DNA of 64,000 nt, from the NCBI RefSeq assembly GCF_002892795.1, contig NZ_PJMC01000023.1, positions 1 through 64,000 of the forward strand, in the 5' to 3' direction. The position numbers were made by a program, and so were the translations under genes. Source of the stretch: Arthrobacter sp. AFG20. Its GTDB lineage: Bacteria > Actinomycetota > Actinomycetes > Actinomycetales > Micrococcaceae. Positions 34,797-43,701 of this stretch are shown here, piece by piece. Within the stretch, counting starts at the first letter, position 1; the number at the start of each line of letters is the position of its first letter. The notes below the pieces were generated by a model that did not search any database, was not told the DNA's origin, and saw only the letters and a program-made list of their open reading frames with translations.

Positions 34797-36896
34797 ATGA
34801 GTCTTGCGCAGGAGGTCAACCGAGTCGTTGCGCCCTTCGAAGTCATTAGCGAGTTCCAGCCCGCCGGGGACCAGCCCGCGGCCATAGCCGAGCTGACGGA
34901 GCGCATCAGGAACGGCGAAAAGGACGTGGTGCTGCTCGGTGCCACCGGTACCGGCAAGAGCGCCACCACCGCGTGGCTGATCGAGCAGGTCCAGCGGCCC
35001 ACGCTGGTGATGGTCCAGAACAAGACCCTCGCGGCGCAGCTGGCCAACGAGTTCCGCGAACTCCTGCCGAACAATGCGGTGGAGTACTTCGTGTCCTACT
35101 ACGACTACTACCAGCCCGAAGCGTACGTGGCACAGACGGACACGTTCATCGAGAAGGACTCCTCCATCAACGAGGAAGTGGAGCGGCTCCGGCACTCCGC
35201 CACCAACGCGCTCCTCACCCGCCGCGACGTGATTGTGGTGGCAACCGTGTCCTGCATCTACGGCCTGGGCACGCCGGAAGAATACATTGCCGGCATGGTG
35301 ACGCTGCGCAAGGGCGCCGAAATGAACCGCGATGACCTGCTGCGCAAATTCGTCTCCATGCAATACGCCCGCAATGACATGGACTTCCACCGCGGCACGT
35401 TCCGGGTCCGCGGCGACACCGTGGAAATCATTCCCATGTATGAGGAACTGGCCATCCGGATCGAGTTTTTCGGGGATGAGATTGAGAACATCCATACCCT
35501 GCACCCGCTCACCGGCGAGGTGATCCGGGACGAAGAGGAGATGTACGTGTTCCCGGCCTCGCACTATGTGGCCGGCCCCGAGCGGATGGCGCGTGCCATC
35601 AAGCGGATCGAGGACGAACTCGCCGAACGGCTCCAGGTCCTGGAGAGCCAGAACAAGCTCGTGGAAGCGCAGCGGCTGCGGATGCGCACCACTTACGACC
35701 TCGAGATGATGCAGCAGATGGGTTTCTGCAACGGCATCGAGAACTACTCATCGCACATCGACGGCCGCGCCCGCGGAACCGCCCCGCATTGCCTCCTGGA
35801 CTACTTCCCGGACGACTTCCTGTTGGTGGTGGACGAATCCCATGTGACCATCCCGCAGATCGGGGCCATGTACGAGGGCGACATGTCCCGCAAGCGGAAC
35901 CTGGTGGACTTCGGCTTCCGGCTGCCGTCCGCCATGGACAACCGCCCGTTGAAATGGGACGAGTTCCTGGAGCGCACAGGCCAGACCGTCTACTTGTCCG
36001 CCACGCCCGGCAAGTACGAACTGGGCAAGGCGGACGGCTTCGTCCAGCAGATCATCCGGCCCACCGGCCTGATCGACCCCGAGGTGGTGGTCAAGCCCAC
36101 CAAAGGCCAGATCGACGACCTGCTGGGTGAGATCAAAACCCGCACGGAGAAGAACGAACGCGTCCTGGTCACCACGCTGACCAAACGGATGGCGGAGGAC
36201 CTCACCGACTACCTCCTGGGCCATGGCATCAAGGTGGAGTACCTGCACTCCGACGTCGACACGCTGCGGCGTGTCGAGCTGCTCCGCGAACTCCGGATGG
36301 GTGTGTTCGACGTCCTGGTTGGCATCAACCTGCTCCGGGAAGGCCTTGACCTGCCGGAGGTCTCGCTGGTGAGCATCCTGGACGCGGACAAGGAAGGCTT
36401 CCTGCGTTCGTCCACCTCCCTGATCCAGACCATCGGCCGTGCCGCGCGCAACGTCTCCGGCCAGGTCCACATGTACGCGGACCGGATTACTGACTCCATG
36501 GCCCATGCCATCGATGAAACCAACAGGCGCCGCGCCATCCAGGTGGCCTACAACACGGAAAACGGAATCGATCCTCAACCGCTGCGGAAGAAGATCGCCG
36601 ACATCACGGACCAGCTGGCCAAGGAGGATGCGGACACCCAGGAGCTGCTCAACAACAACCGTTTGGCCAAGGGCGCCAAGCGCGGCAAGTCCGCCGCGAA
36701 GGGGGCGGCCACCGTCCGCGCCGACGGGCTGGCGGCGGCGCCTGCCGAGGACCTGGTGGGCCTGATCGAGCAGCTGACCGAGCAGATGCACGGAGCGGCC
36801 GCCGAGCTGCAGTTCGAAGTGGCCGCCCGGATCCGCGACGAAGTTTCCGACCTGAAGAAGGAACTGCGGCAGATGCAGTCGGCCGGGCACGCCTAG
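34797..36896 (+). CDS. uvrB: Excinuclease ABC subunit B
   Basis: 699 residues, full UvrB length. Walker A GATGTGKS (about residue 48), the DNA-gripping beta-hairpin with YYDYYQPEAYV (about 100), motif II LVVDESHVT (about 344), the helicase motifs GINLLREGLDLPEVSLV and QTIGRAARN, then a linker and the UVR motif (about 650-690) that contacts UvrC. It verifies damage after UvrA loading and positions UvrC for the two incisions. Leaderless start: TAGATT at 34785-34790 then six bases then ATG. I find no LexA-type box upstream. Confidence 0.97.
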   Translation: MSLAQEVNRVVAPFEVISEFQPAGDQPAAIAELTERIRNGEKDVVLLGATGTGKSATTAWLIEQVQRPTLVMVQNKTLAAQLANEFRELLPNNAVEYFVSYYDYYQPEAYVAQTDTFIEKDSSINEEVERLRHSATNALLTRRDVIVVATVSCIYGLGTPEEYIAGMVTLRKGAEMNRDDLLRKFVSMQYARNDMDFHRGTFRVRGDTVEIIPMYEELAIRIEFFGDEIENIHTLHPLTGEVIRDEEEMYVFPASHYVAGPERMARAIKRIEDELAERLQVLESQNKLVEAQRLRMRTTYDLEMMQQMGFCNGIENYSSHIDGRARGTAPHCLLDYFPDDFLLVVDESHVTIPQIGAMYEGDMSRKRNLVDFGFRLPSAMDNRPLKWDEFLERTGQTVYLSATPGKYELGKADGFVQQIIRPTGLIDPEVVVKPTKGQIDDLLGEIKTRTEKNERVLVTTLTKRMAEDLTDYLLGHGIKVEYLHSDVDTLRRVELLRELRMGVFDVLVGINLLREGLDLPEVSLVSILDADKEGFLRSSTSLIQTIGRAARNVSGQVHMYADRITDSMAHAIDETNRRRAIQVAYNTENGIDPQPLRKKIADITDQLAKEDADTQELLNNNRLAKGAKRGKSAAKGAATVRADGLAAAPAEDLVGLIEQLTEQMHGAAAELQFEVAARIRDEVSDLKKELRQMQSAGHA

Positions 36897-36970
36897 CGGC
36901 TGTTGGATCAGGTGGCGCGCGCGGGGTGTCATGTGGCGCGGGGTACCGCGCCTCTAGGGTAAAGTTGAGG

Positions 36971-37096
36971 TCACGTAGGGGAGTATCCCAAGCGCTACGA
37001 ACGTCAACACGCAGGGCACAGATGCCCTGCCGGGCGTAGCGGGCAGCCACATCAGCACTAAGTGCACAGGTTCGCCGGAGAGACTTACACCGGTTT
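36971..37096 (+). ncRNA. Probable Mn2+ riboswitch, yybP-ykoY type, in the terC leader
   Basis: The leader carries the two conserved loops of the yybP-ykoY family: AGGGGAGTA (36977-36985) and CCGGAGAGACTTACACC (37075-37091). The middle GTCAACA (37003-37009) seen in the E. coli alx element is also there. Between them are clean stems: CGCTACG (36993-36999) with CGTAGCG (37035-37041), and an 8-bp inner hairpin GCAGGGCA/TGCCCTGC with a four-base loop (37011-37030). The downstream gene is a TerC/Alx exporter, the class this riboswitch controls in E. coli. A -10-like TAGGGT (36955-36960) would start the message just before it. The family match is from memory of the consensus and has not been searched. 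Confidence 0.75.
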
Positions 37097-37121
37097 TCTG
37101 TACCCTGCGAAAGGCATTTTT

Positions 37122-38147
37122 GTGGAACTTCCCGTCTGGTTCGAGGTCGGCTCGTTCGTCGTCCTCGGCATCATCCTCCTTATGGACCTGCTACTGGTCG
37201 TGCGCCGCCCGCACGAGCCCTCCATGAAGGAAGCCGGCCTCTGGGTGGCCTTCTACGTGGCACTGGCCCTCGTGTTCGCCGGTGCCATGTTCATGTTCAC
37301 GGGACCCGAGTACGGCAGCCAGTTCGTGGCCGGCTGGGTGACTGAATACAGCCTCAGCATCGACAACCTGTTTGTCTTCATCATCATCATGGCCCGCTTC
37401 TCCGTGCCCCGTAAGTACCAGCAGGAAGTGCTGATGGTGGGCATCATCATCGCGCTGGTCCTGCGCGGCATCTTCATCATGCTCGGTGCCATTGTGATCG
37501 AGCAGTTCAGCTGGGTCTTCTACATCTTTGGAGCCTTCCTCCTCTGGACCGCCTGGAAGCAGGCGCAGGACGAGGGCGAAGACGAAGAGGACAAGGAGAA
37601 CGCCCTCATCGGCAAGCTCCGCAAGGTCATCCCCATGTCCGAGAAGTTCGACGGCGGCAAGCTGCGCACCACAGTGGACGGCAAGAAGGTCTTCACCCCC
37701 ATGGTGATCGTCTTCATCACCATCGGCATGACCGACCTGCTCTTCGCGGTCGACTCCATCCCCGCGATCTTCGGCCTGACGCAGAGCGCCTTCATCGTCT
37801 TCACGGCGAACATCTTCGCCCTGATGGGCCTGCGGCAGCTGTACTTCCTGCTCGGCGGCCTGATGAACCGCCTTATCTACCTGAAGCACGCGCTGTCCAT
37901 CATCCTGGCGTTCATCGGCGTGAAGCTGATCCTGCACGCCATGCACGTCAACGAACTGCCGTTCATCAACGGCGGGCACCACATCGAATGGGCCCCGGAA
38001 ATTCCGACCTACGTCTCCCTTGCAGTGATCATCGGCACCATCATCATCGCCGTGATCGCCAGCCTGGTGAGCTCCGGCGCGCAGAAGGCCAAGCTGGATG
38101 CCCGCCTCGAGGAGGACTCCCGGAAGAGCCTGAGCGACGTCGACTAG
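37122..38147 (+). CDS. TerC/Alx-family integral membrane protein (probable Mn2+ exporter)
   Basis: 341 residues with about nine membrane segments. Charged residues inside the helices fit TerC: LSIDNLFVFIIIMARF with its Asp-Asn pair and the later LLFAVDSIPAIFGLT, both probable metal-binding. A cytoplasmic acidic/basic loop (EGEDEEDKEN) separates the halves. Alx and MeeF-type members export Mn2+ from the cytosol or metallate secreted enzymes. The GTG at 37122 is chosen because an AAAGG site lies upstream and the earlier ATG at 37062 lies inside the riboswitch fold. Control by the upstream Mn2+ riboswitch is the strongest functional clue. Confidence 0.9.
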   Translation: MELPVWFEVGSFVVLGIILLMDLLLVVRRPHEPSMKEAGLWVAFYVALALVFAGAMFMFTGPEYGSQFVAGWVTEYSLSIDNLFVFIIIMARFSVPRKYQQEVLMVGIIIALVLRGIFIMLGAIVIEQFSWVFYIFGAFLLWTAWKQAQDEGEDEEDKENALIGKLRKVIPMSEKFDGGKLRTTVDGKKVFTPMVIVFITIGMTDLLFAVDSIPAIFGLTQSAFIVFTANIFALMGLRQLYFLLGGLMNRLIYLKHALSIILAFIGVKLILHAMHVNELPFINGGHHIEWAPEIPTYVSLAVIIGTIIIAVIASLVSSGAQKAKLDARLEEDSRKSLSDVD

Positions 38148-38168
38148 GCTTCCGCTCCCCGTCTCAGC

Positions 38169-38209
38169 ACAAAGCAACCCCGGCCATGTGGTGGCCGGGG
38201 TTGCTTTGT
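38169..38209. terminator. Intrinsic terminator after terC
   Basis: An 18-bp perfect stem (38169-38186 with 38192-38209) closed by a five-base loop, with GC-rich core and CAAAGCAA/TTGCTTTG ends. It separates terC from the convergent hydrolase gene and could act in both directions. Confidence 0.85.
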
Positions 38210-38271
38210 CTTGTGCAGGATCTGGCGGGCTTGTCCGTGCGCGGGGGCGGAGATGTCCGTCCGGGCTGGGC

Positions 38272-39627
38272 TCAGCGGGCGGAGCGCACGATGCCGAGCA
38301 GGCGGCCGAAGATGGCCTCACCATCGTCGGCGATGCCGTCGTGGTGGAACTCGGCGGTCTCCCATGTGTTCAGCTTGCGGACGGCAGCGGCGGTCTCCAT
38401 GGAGAGCCCGTGGTCCACATAGATGTCATCGCGGTAGACGGCGGCCGCCGCCGGCACGATGTTGGCAGCCAGCTGCGCGGTGTCATACAGGGGCTTCCAG
38501 TCAGCCTTGGCTGCCAGGAGTTCGGCCACTTCCTGCAGCGGGCGAAGGGCAGGGTCCTGTTCGAAGTACCACGGGTAGACCATCTCGCCGGTCAAGAGTG
38601 GCTCGGCAGCGTCCGGGCTGAACTCCGGGAACTCTTCGAGGACCCGCCAAGCCGCCCAGCCTGTGGCCGCGTTCTGGCCGTAGATGGACTCATGCATCAG
38701 CGCGTACAGCGGATTGGCTGCCCGCGAGACCAGTGGGCGGACCTGCTCCAGAAACGGATCGGAGAGCCGCGGACCGCCGGGCGTCACCACAAAGGCGTCC
38801 TCCAGCAGGTTGTGCAGGCTGTCCACCCGGGTGTTCCCGCCGAGGAAGGACCCCACCATCTGGAACCTCTCGACCGTGAGGGGAGAGCCGTCGGGAAGGT
38901 ATTCCGCCGTGCTGCGGAGATGACTGGCGATGCGGTTTACAACTTCCCGGTCCTCGGGGTACCAGCCGAAGTACTCCGCATTGCGTGCTGCCACCCGCCT
39001 GAAGGTCTCACGGTAGACCCGTTCGGGGGACCCGGTGAGCGGGGCGAGTCCTCCGGTGATCAGCACCTCGCGCAGGCCCCTGGGTGCGAACGACAGGTAC
39101 GTGAGCGCGCAGAAGCCGCCGTAGCTCTGTCCATAGACACTCCACGGCCCGGAGCCGAGTGCCTGGCGGATGAGCTCGGCGTCCGCAATGATCGAATCGG
39201 CCCGGAAGTGCTCAAGGTACCGCGCCTGCGCCGCTGCATCCCCGCGCAGGGGCAGGGTGTTGCGGTCGATCGGGGAGGAGAGGCCGGTGCCCCGCTGGTC
39301 CAGCATCAGGATGCGGAAGTCCTTGGCGGCTGCCTTGCTCCAGCCGCCCAGCGACGCGAAGCGGTTGCCGCGCCCGCCGGGACCGCCCTGAAGATACAGG
39401 AGCCATGGCAGTTCGGCGGCTTCCTCCTCCGTGTGCTCGGCGGAGACGTACTCGCGGGCGAAGACTGTGATGGTCCCGGCCGCGTCTTCTCCGCCCGGGC
39501 CGGCAAAATGGTCCAGCGGCAGTGTGAAGTAATGTTCTGCGGTGCGCATGCCGCGGAAGTTGTGCCGGGCGCGGACCGTATGGACCGGGCCCGCATGTAC
39601 AGTGGCGTCCAGCGCTGCCTCAGCCAT
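38272..39627 (-). CDS. Alpha/beta hydrolase, proline-iminopeptidase-like
   Basis: 451 residues of the S33 peptidase group: LYLQGGPGGRGNR (oxyanion hole), LMLDQRGTGLSSP, the nucleophile elbow VYGQSYGGFCAL (Ser about residue 172), and a late DHGLSME that may carry the catalytic His. Members cleave N-terminal proline or other residues from peptides; specificity is not predictable here. Its ATG overlaps the last bases of the GNAT gene upstream (same strand), so the two form an operon read from about 40128. Confidence 0.83.
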   Translation of the reverse strand: MAEAALDATVHAGPVHTVRARHNFRGMRTAEHYFTLPLDHFAGPGGEDAAGTITVFAREYVSAEHTEEEAAELPWLLYLQGGPGGRGNRFASLGGWSKAAAKDFRILMLDQRGTGLSSPIDRNTLPLRGDAAAQARYLEHFRADSIIADAELIRQALGSGPWSVYGQSYGGFCALTYLSFAPRGLREVLITGGLAPLTGSPERVYRETFRRVAARNAEYFGWYPEDREVVNRIASHLRSTAEYLPDGSPLTVERFQMVGSFLGGNTRVDSLHNLLEDAFVVTPGGPRLSDPFLEQVRPLVSRAANPLYALMHESIYGQNAATGWAAWRVLEEFPEFSPDAAEPLLTGEMVYPWYFEQDPALRPLQEVAELLAAKADWKPLYDTAQLAANIVPAAAAVYRDDIYVDHGLSMETAAAVRKLNTWETAEFHHDGIADDGEAIFGRLLGIVRSAR

Positions 39628-40120
39628 GGACACCGGCCTCGCTGCGGCTGCCGAACTCTGCCAGCGCCGTTCCGGTCAGCCGAAACGTGGACCATTCCTC
39701 CATCGGGAACGCCCCGAGCTTCCGGTAGAAGGTGATGGACGGTTCGTTCCAGTCGAGGACGCTCCATTCCACGCGCGCGTAGCCGCGTTCGACGGCGGTC
39801 GCCGCCAGATGCTGCAAAAGGGCCTTCCCGTGGCCCTCGCCGCGCGCCTCCGGGGTGACGTAAAGGTCCTCCAGGTAGATGCCGTGCACGCCCTCCCACG
39901 TTGAGTAGTTCAGGAACCAGAGCGCGAAGCCCCGCACGTCGCCGGCCTCGTTCTCGGCCATGGTGGCGTACACGCGCGGGTTGCTGCCGAAGAGCACCTC
40001 GGTGAGCATCTCGGGGGTGTTCCGGACGGCGTCCGGCTCCTTTTCATAGACAGCCAGCTCGTGGATCAACTGCAGGATAACGGGAACGTCGGCGGGTGTG
40101 GCAGGACGGATTACACTCAT
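39620..40120 (-). CDS. GNAT N-acetyltransferase, spermidine/diamine acetyltransferase-like
   Basis: 166 residues of the GNAT fold, close in pattern to the SSAT type: IRPATPADVPVILQLIHELAVYEKEPD at the N-terminus, IYLEDLYVTPEARGEGHGKALL as the acetyl-CoA loop, and WNEPSITFYRKLGA at the end. It likely acetylates a polyamine or thialysine-like amine. Leaderless start: TAAGCT, seven bases, ATG; the frame to 40210 reads through its own promoter. First gene of the two-gene unit with the peptidase-like hydrolase. Confidence 0.86.
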   Translation of the reverse strand: MSVIRPATPADVPVILQLIHELAVYEKEPDAVRNTPEMLTEVLFGSNPRVYATMAENEAGDVRGFALWFLNYSTWEGVHGIYLEDLYVTPEARGEGHGKALLQHLAATAVERGYARVEWSVLDWNEPSITFYRKLGAFPMEEWSTFRLTGTALAEFGSRSEAGVHG

Positions 40121-40245
40121 GAATCCGAGCTTACTGGGTCCGGGCTTGCTGGATCGGGCCGGCAGCCCGCAGGGCAGGATGCCGCCGGAGTATAGGCTGT
40201 AGATTCCCATGACCTATCAACAGATCAGCACCCCTTCCGGAGGCG

Positions 40246-41022
40246 GTGTGGAAAAGGGTGGCATCGCCGGGATCTGACCGGGTACTCCTGGCCGCCGTGA
40301 AGCTGTCCGGCGTCGACCTCCGGCAGGCCGCTACATTGGACGACGGCGAGCGGCAGCGGGCAGCGTCGTTCGGTTCCGGAATTCAGCGGGACAGGTTTCT
40401 GGCCGGACGCATCGCACTGCGGCGCCACGCCGCCGAAACTGCAGGGATGGGCGCCGCAGAGCTCCGGGCAAACTACGTCTGCCGGGAGTGCACGAGGGAC
40501 GACCGTGTGCACGGCATGCCCCGGTACCAGGCCGCTCCGTCCGGGCCTGCCGTTCTGGCGAGCCTGAGCCGGGCGGGCGACTGGTGCCTGCTGGCCGCTA
40601 CAACTGACGAGCGGGTATTGGGAGTCGGCGTCGACCTGGAGAGCTGCACAGCTGCAGGCTTCGACGGGTTCGGGCTGGTTGCCCTCACGGAGCGCGAGCG
40701 CGAACACCTCCAGAGGGTGGAGCCCGCACTTCGGCCAAGGGTCCAGACGCTCCTGTGGACGCGCAAGGAAGCGGTCCTCAAGGCGCTGGGCAGGGGGCTG
40801 GCCGTCGTCGACCCGGCTCTGGTGGACGTTGCGGGGTCCGTTCCCTTGCTGCCGGGCTTTCTGCAGGCGCCGGCCGCGGCTTCGGTGACGGACGTGCCGC
40901 CAGCGGGGGGCCAGGAAGGCGGCGGACACCGTTGGCTGGTCGACGCCGTGAATCCGGGGTCAGTGGGGCTGCCGGATTCCTTGACTGCGGCAATCGCACT
41001 GCAAAGGGTGCCTGGTCCGTAA
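40246..41022 (+). CDS. 4'-phosphopantetheinyl transferase, Sfp type
   Basis: 258 residues. The two metal/CoA motifs are plain: VGVDLES (about residue 127) and LLWTRKEAVLKALGRGL (about 170-185). The enzyme moves phosphopantetheine from CoA onto a serine of carrier proteins; the Sfp type usually serves secondary-metabolite or siderophore synthases, none of which are in this window. The start is uncertain: GTG at 40246 has GGAGG very close (two bases), while GTG at 40258 is also possible. A short upstream reading frame overlaps this start. Confidence 0.85.
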   Translation: MWKRVASPGSDRVLLAAVKLSGVDLRQAATLDDGERQRAASFGSGIQRDRFLAGRIALRRHAAETAGMGAAELRANYVCRECTRDDRVHGMPRYQAAPSGPAVLASLSRAGDWCLLAATTDERVLGVGVDLESCTAAGFDGFGLVALTEREREHLQRVEPALRPRVQTLLWTRKEAVLKALGRGLAVVDPALVDVAGSVPLLPGFLQAPAAASVTDVPPAGGQEGGGHRWLVDAVNPGSVGLPDSLTAAIALQRVPGP

Positions 41023-41037
41023 CCCGCGGTCCGGCTG

Positions 41038-43584
41038 TCAGAGCCGGTTCGCGCCGGTCACCCGGACCACCGCAGTGCCGGTCTCGTCCGACGCGGCCAG
41101 ATCCACTTCTGCGGAGATCCCCCAGTCATGGTTGCCCGCCGGGTCATCGAAGATCTGCCGGACCTTCCAGACACCGGGTTCCTCGGTAATGATGAGCAGC
41201 CCGGGACCGCGTGCGTCGGGACCGGTGCCGATGTCGTCATGCTCGTCGAAGTAGTCGTCCAGCACGTCTTCCCAGCGGTCGGCGTCCCAGCCGGCGTCGC
41301 CGTCCAGCTCGCCCAGGGCAGCGGCGTCCTCGTCCGCAAAGAGTTCCACGCGCCGGAACATTTCGTTCCGGACCATGACCCGGAAGGCCCGGATGTTGGA
41401 CGTCAGCGACGGCGGCGGGGGCGGCGGCGCGTCGTGCGGCGTCGGGGCGGCACCGGAGGCCAGTTCCTCCCACTCGTCCAGCAGGCTGGAGTCCACCTGC
41501 CGCACCAACTCACCGAGCCAGGCGATCAGGTCCTCGAGGTCCTCCCGCAGCGCATCCTGCGGAACGGTCTGCCGGAGTGCCTTGAAACCGTCCGCCAGGT
41601 ACCGCAGCACGATGCCTTCGGAGCGGGCAAGGCCGTAGAACTGCACGAACTCCCCGAAGTTCATCGCACGCTCGTACATGTCCCTGATGATCGACTTGGG
41701 GGCCAGCTCAAAGTCGCCCACCCAGGGCGCCGCCTTGCGGTACACCTCGAAGGCCTCGCCCAGGATTTCCGCCAGCGGCTGGGGATAGGTGACCTCGTCG
41801 AGCATGGCCATCCGCTGCTCGTACTCGATGCCGTCCGCCTTCATGGCTGCCACGGCCTCGCCACGTGCCTTCTTCTGCTGCGCCGACAGGATCTGCCGCG
41901 GCTTCTCCAGCGTGGCTTCAATCACGGAAACCACGTCGACGGCGTAGGACGGCGACTCGGGATCCATCAGGTCCAGCGCGGCCAGCGCAAACGGGGACAG
42001 CGGCTGGTTCAGGGCAAAATTCGGCTGCAGGTGGACGGTGAGGCGCACCGTCCGCCCGTCCGTTCCCTGCTCCGCGGCCGGGATGCGCTCCACAACCTCG
42101 GCCGCCAGCAGCTCCCGGTAGATCCCCAGGGCCTTCTTCATGAGCCGAAGCTGGGAAGGGCGGCCTTCGTGGTTCTCCGTGAGGAGCCGGCGCGCCGCGG
42201 CGAACGGGTCGCCCGGACGCTCCATGAGGTTCATGAGCATCGCATGGGTCACGGTGAAACTGGAGGTCAGCGGGTCCGGAACGGAGTCCACCAGGCGGTT
42301 GTAGGTGGGCTGGCCCCAGGACACGAACCCCTCCGGCGGCTTCTTCTTCACCACCTGGCGCAGCTTCCGTTGGTCGTCGCCGAACTTCGCGGTGGCTTTG
42401 GCCATCGCCTTGACATTCTCCACCACGTGCTCGGGGGCCTGCACCACCACGGTGCCGGCCGTATCGTAGCCGGCCCGGCCGGCCCTTCCGGCAATCTGGT
42501 GGAACTCACGTGAGTTGAGCAGGCGGGTGCGTACGCCGTCGTACTTGCTCAGTGCGGTGAGCACGACGGTGCGGATGGGAACGTTGATTCCCACGCCCAG
42601 TGTGTCCGTGCCGCAGATGACCTTAAGCAGGCCGGCCTGGGCCAGCTGCTCCACGAGCCGGCGGTACTTGGGCAGCATGCCGGCGTGGTGCACGCCGATG
42701 CCGTGCCGGACCAGCCGGTTCAGGGTTTTGCCGAAGCCCGCCGCGAAACGGAAGTTCGCGATGAGCTCGGCGATCTTGTCCTTCTCCTCGCGCGTGCACA
42801 CGTTGATGCTCATCAGCGTCTGGGCGCGCTCGATGGCCTCCGCCTGGCTGAAATGCACCACGTACGCCGGCACTTCCCTGGTGCCCAGCAGCTCTTCGAG
42901 AGTTTCGTGGACCGGCGTCTCGCGGTAGTAGTAGTGCAGCGGAATGGGGCGCTCGGCCGAGCTGACAGTAGTGGTGGGCCGTCCAGTGAGGTCGGTCATG
43001 CCCGCTTCGAAGCGGCTGACGTCGCCCAGTGTGGCGGACATGAGGAGGAACTGCGCCTGGGGGAGTTCCAGCAGCGGAACCTGCCACGCCCAGCCGCGCT
43101 GCGGATCTGAGTAGAAATGGAACTCATCCATGATGACGGCGCCCAGATCAGCCGCGGCGCCTTCGCGCAGGGCGGTGTTGGCCAGGATCTCGGCGGTGCA
43201 GCAGATGATCGGGGCGTCCTGGTTCACCCCGGAGTCGCCGGTGATCATGCCGACGTTCTCCGCCCCGAAGATCTCGCAGAGGGCAAAAAACTTTTCCGAC
43301 ACCAGGGCCTTGATGGGGGCGGTGTAGTAACTGCGTTCGCCACGGGCCATCGCCTGGAAATGGGCCGCAATGGCTACGAGGGACTTGCCTGATCCGGTGG
43401 GCGTCGCGAGGATCACGTTGGCGCCGGACGCCAGTTCCATGATGGCCTCGTCCTGGGCCGGGTAGAGCTGCAGTCCGCGGCTCTCGGTCCACTCCACGAA
43501 GCGCTCGTACAGCGTGTCCGGGTCCGCGCCGGTTCCGGTGGTGATCCGTGCGGACGGGGCGGGGAGCTGTTCAACGAGTTTCAT
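41038..43584 (-). CDS. DEAD/DEAH-box RNA helicase with DUF3516 C-terminal domain
   Basis: 848 residues: Walker A ILATPTGSGKS (about residue 57), motif II MDEFHFY (about 152), LLMSATLGD, VGINVPIRTVVLTALS, and motif VI HQIAGRAGRAGYD (about 363), then a DUF3516 region with a Pro-rich linker (PPPPPP near 730). The superfamily is Ski2-like and these actinobacterial members are usually described as RNA helicases; the true substrate is unknown. TAAGCT lies eight bases before the ATG. Convergent with the phosphopantetheinyl transferase, 15 bases apart. Confidence 0.9.
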   Translation of the reverse strand: MKLVEQLPAPSARITTGTGADPDTLYERFVEWTESRGLQLYPAQDEAIMELASGANVILATPTGSGKSLVAIAAHFQAMARGERSYYTAPIKALVSEKFFALCEIFGAENVGMITGDSGVNQDAPIICCTAEILANTALREGAAADLGAVIMDEFHFYSDPQRGWAWQVPLLELPQAQFLLMSATLGDVSRFEAGMTDLTGRPTTTVSSAERPIPLHYYYRETPVHETLEELLGTREVPAYVVHFSQAEAIERAQTLMSINVCTREEKDKIAELIANFRFAAGFGKTLNRLVRHGIGVHHAGMLPKYRRLVEQLAQAGLLKVICGTDTLGVGINVPIRTVVLTALSKYDGVRTRLLNSREFHQIAGRAGRAGYDTAGTVVVQAPEHVVENVKAMAKATAKFGDDQRKLRQVVKKKPPEGFVSWGQPTYNRLVDSVPDPLTSSFTVTHAMLMNLMERPGDPFAAARRLLTENHEGRPSQLRLMKKALGIYRELLAAEVVERIPAAEQGTDGRTVRLTVHLQPNFALNQPLSPFALAALDLMDPESPSYAVDVVSVIEATLEKPRQILSAQQKKARGEAVAAMKADGIEYEQRMAMLDEVTYPQPLAEILGEAFEVYRKAAPWVGDFELAPKSIIRDMYERAMNFGEFVQFYGLARSEGIVLRYLADGFKALRQTVPQDALREDLEDLIAWLGELVRQVDSSLLDEWEELASGAAPTPHDAPPPPPPSLTSNIRAFRVMVRNEMFRRVELFADEDAAALGELDGDAGWDADRWEDVLDDYFDEHDDIGTGPDARGPGLLIITEEPGVWKVRQIFDDPAGNHDWGISAEVDLAASDETGTAVVRVTGANRL

Positions 43585-43701
43585 TGCCTTCCAGCTTAGT
43601 GCCAGCGCGTCCCTGAACGGTTTCGTGCCGGCCCGGCGCTAGGCTCGCTCTGCCAGGACAAAACTTCAACGACCAAGCTTCAACGAACAACCGGAGGCCA
43701 A

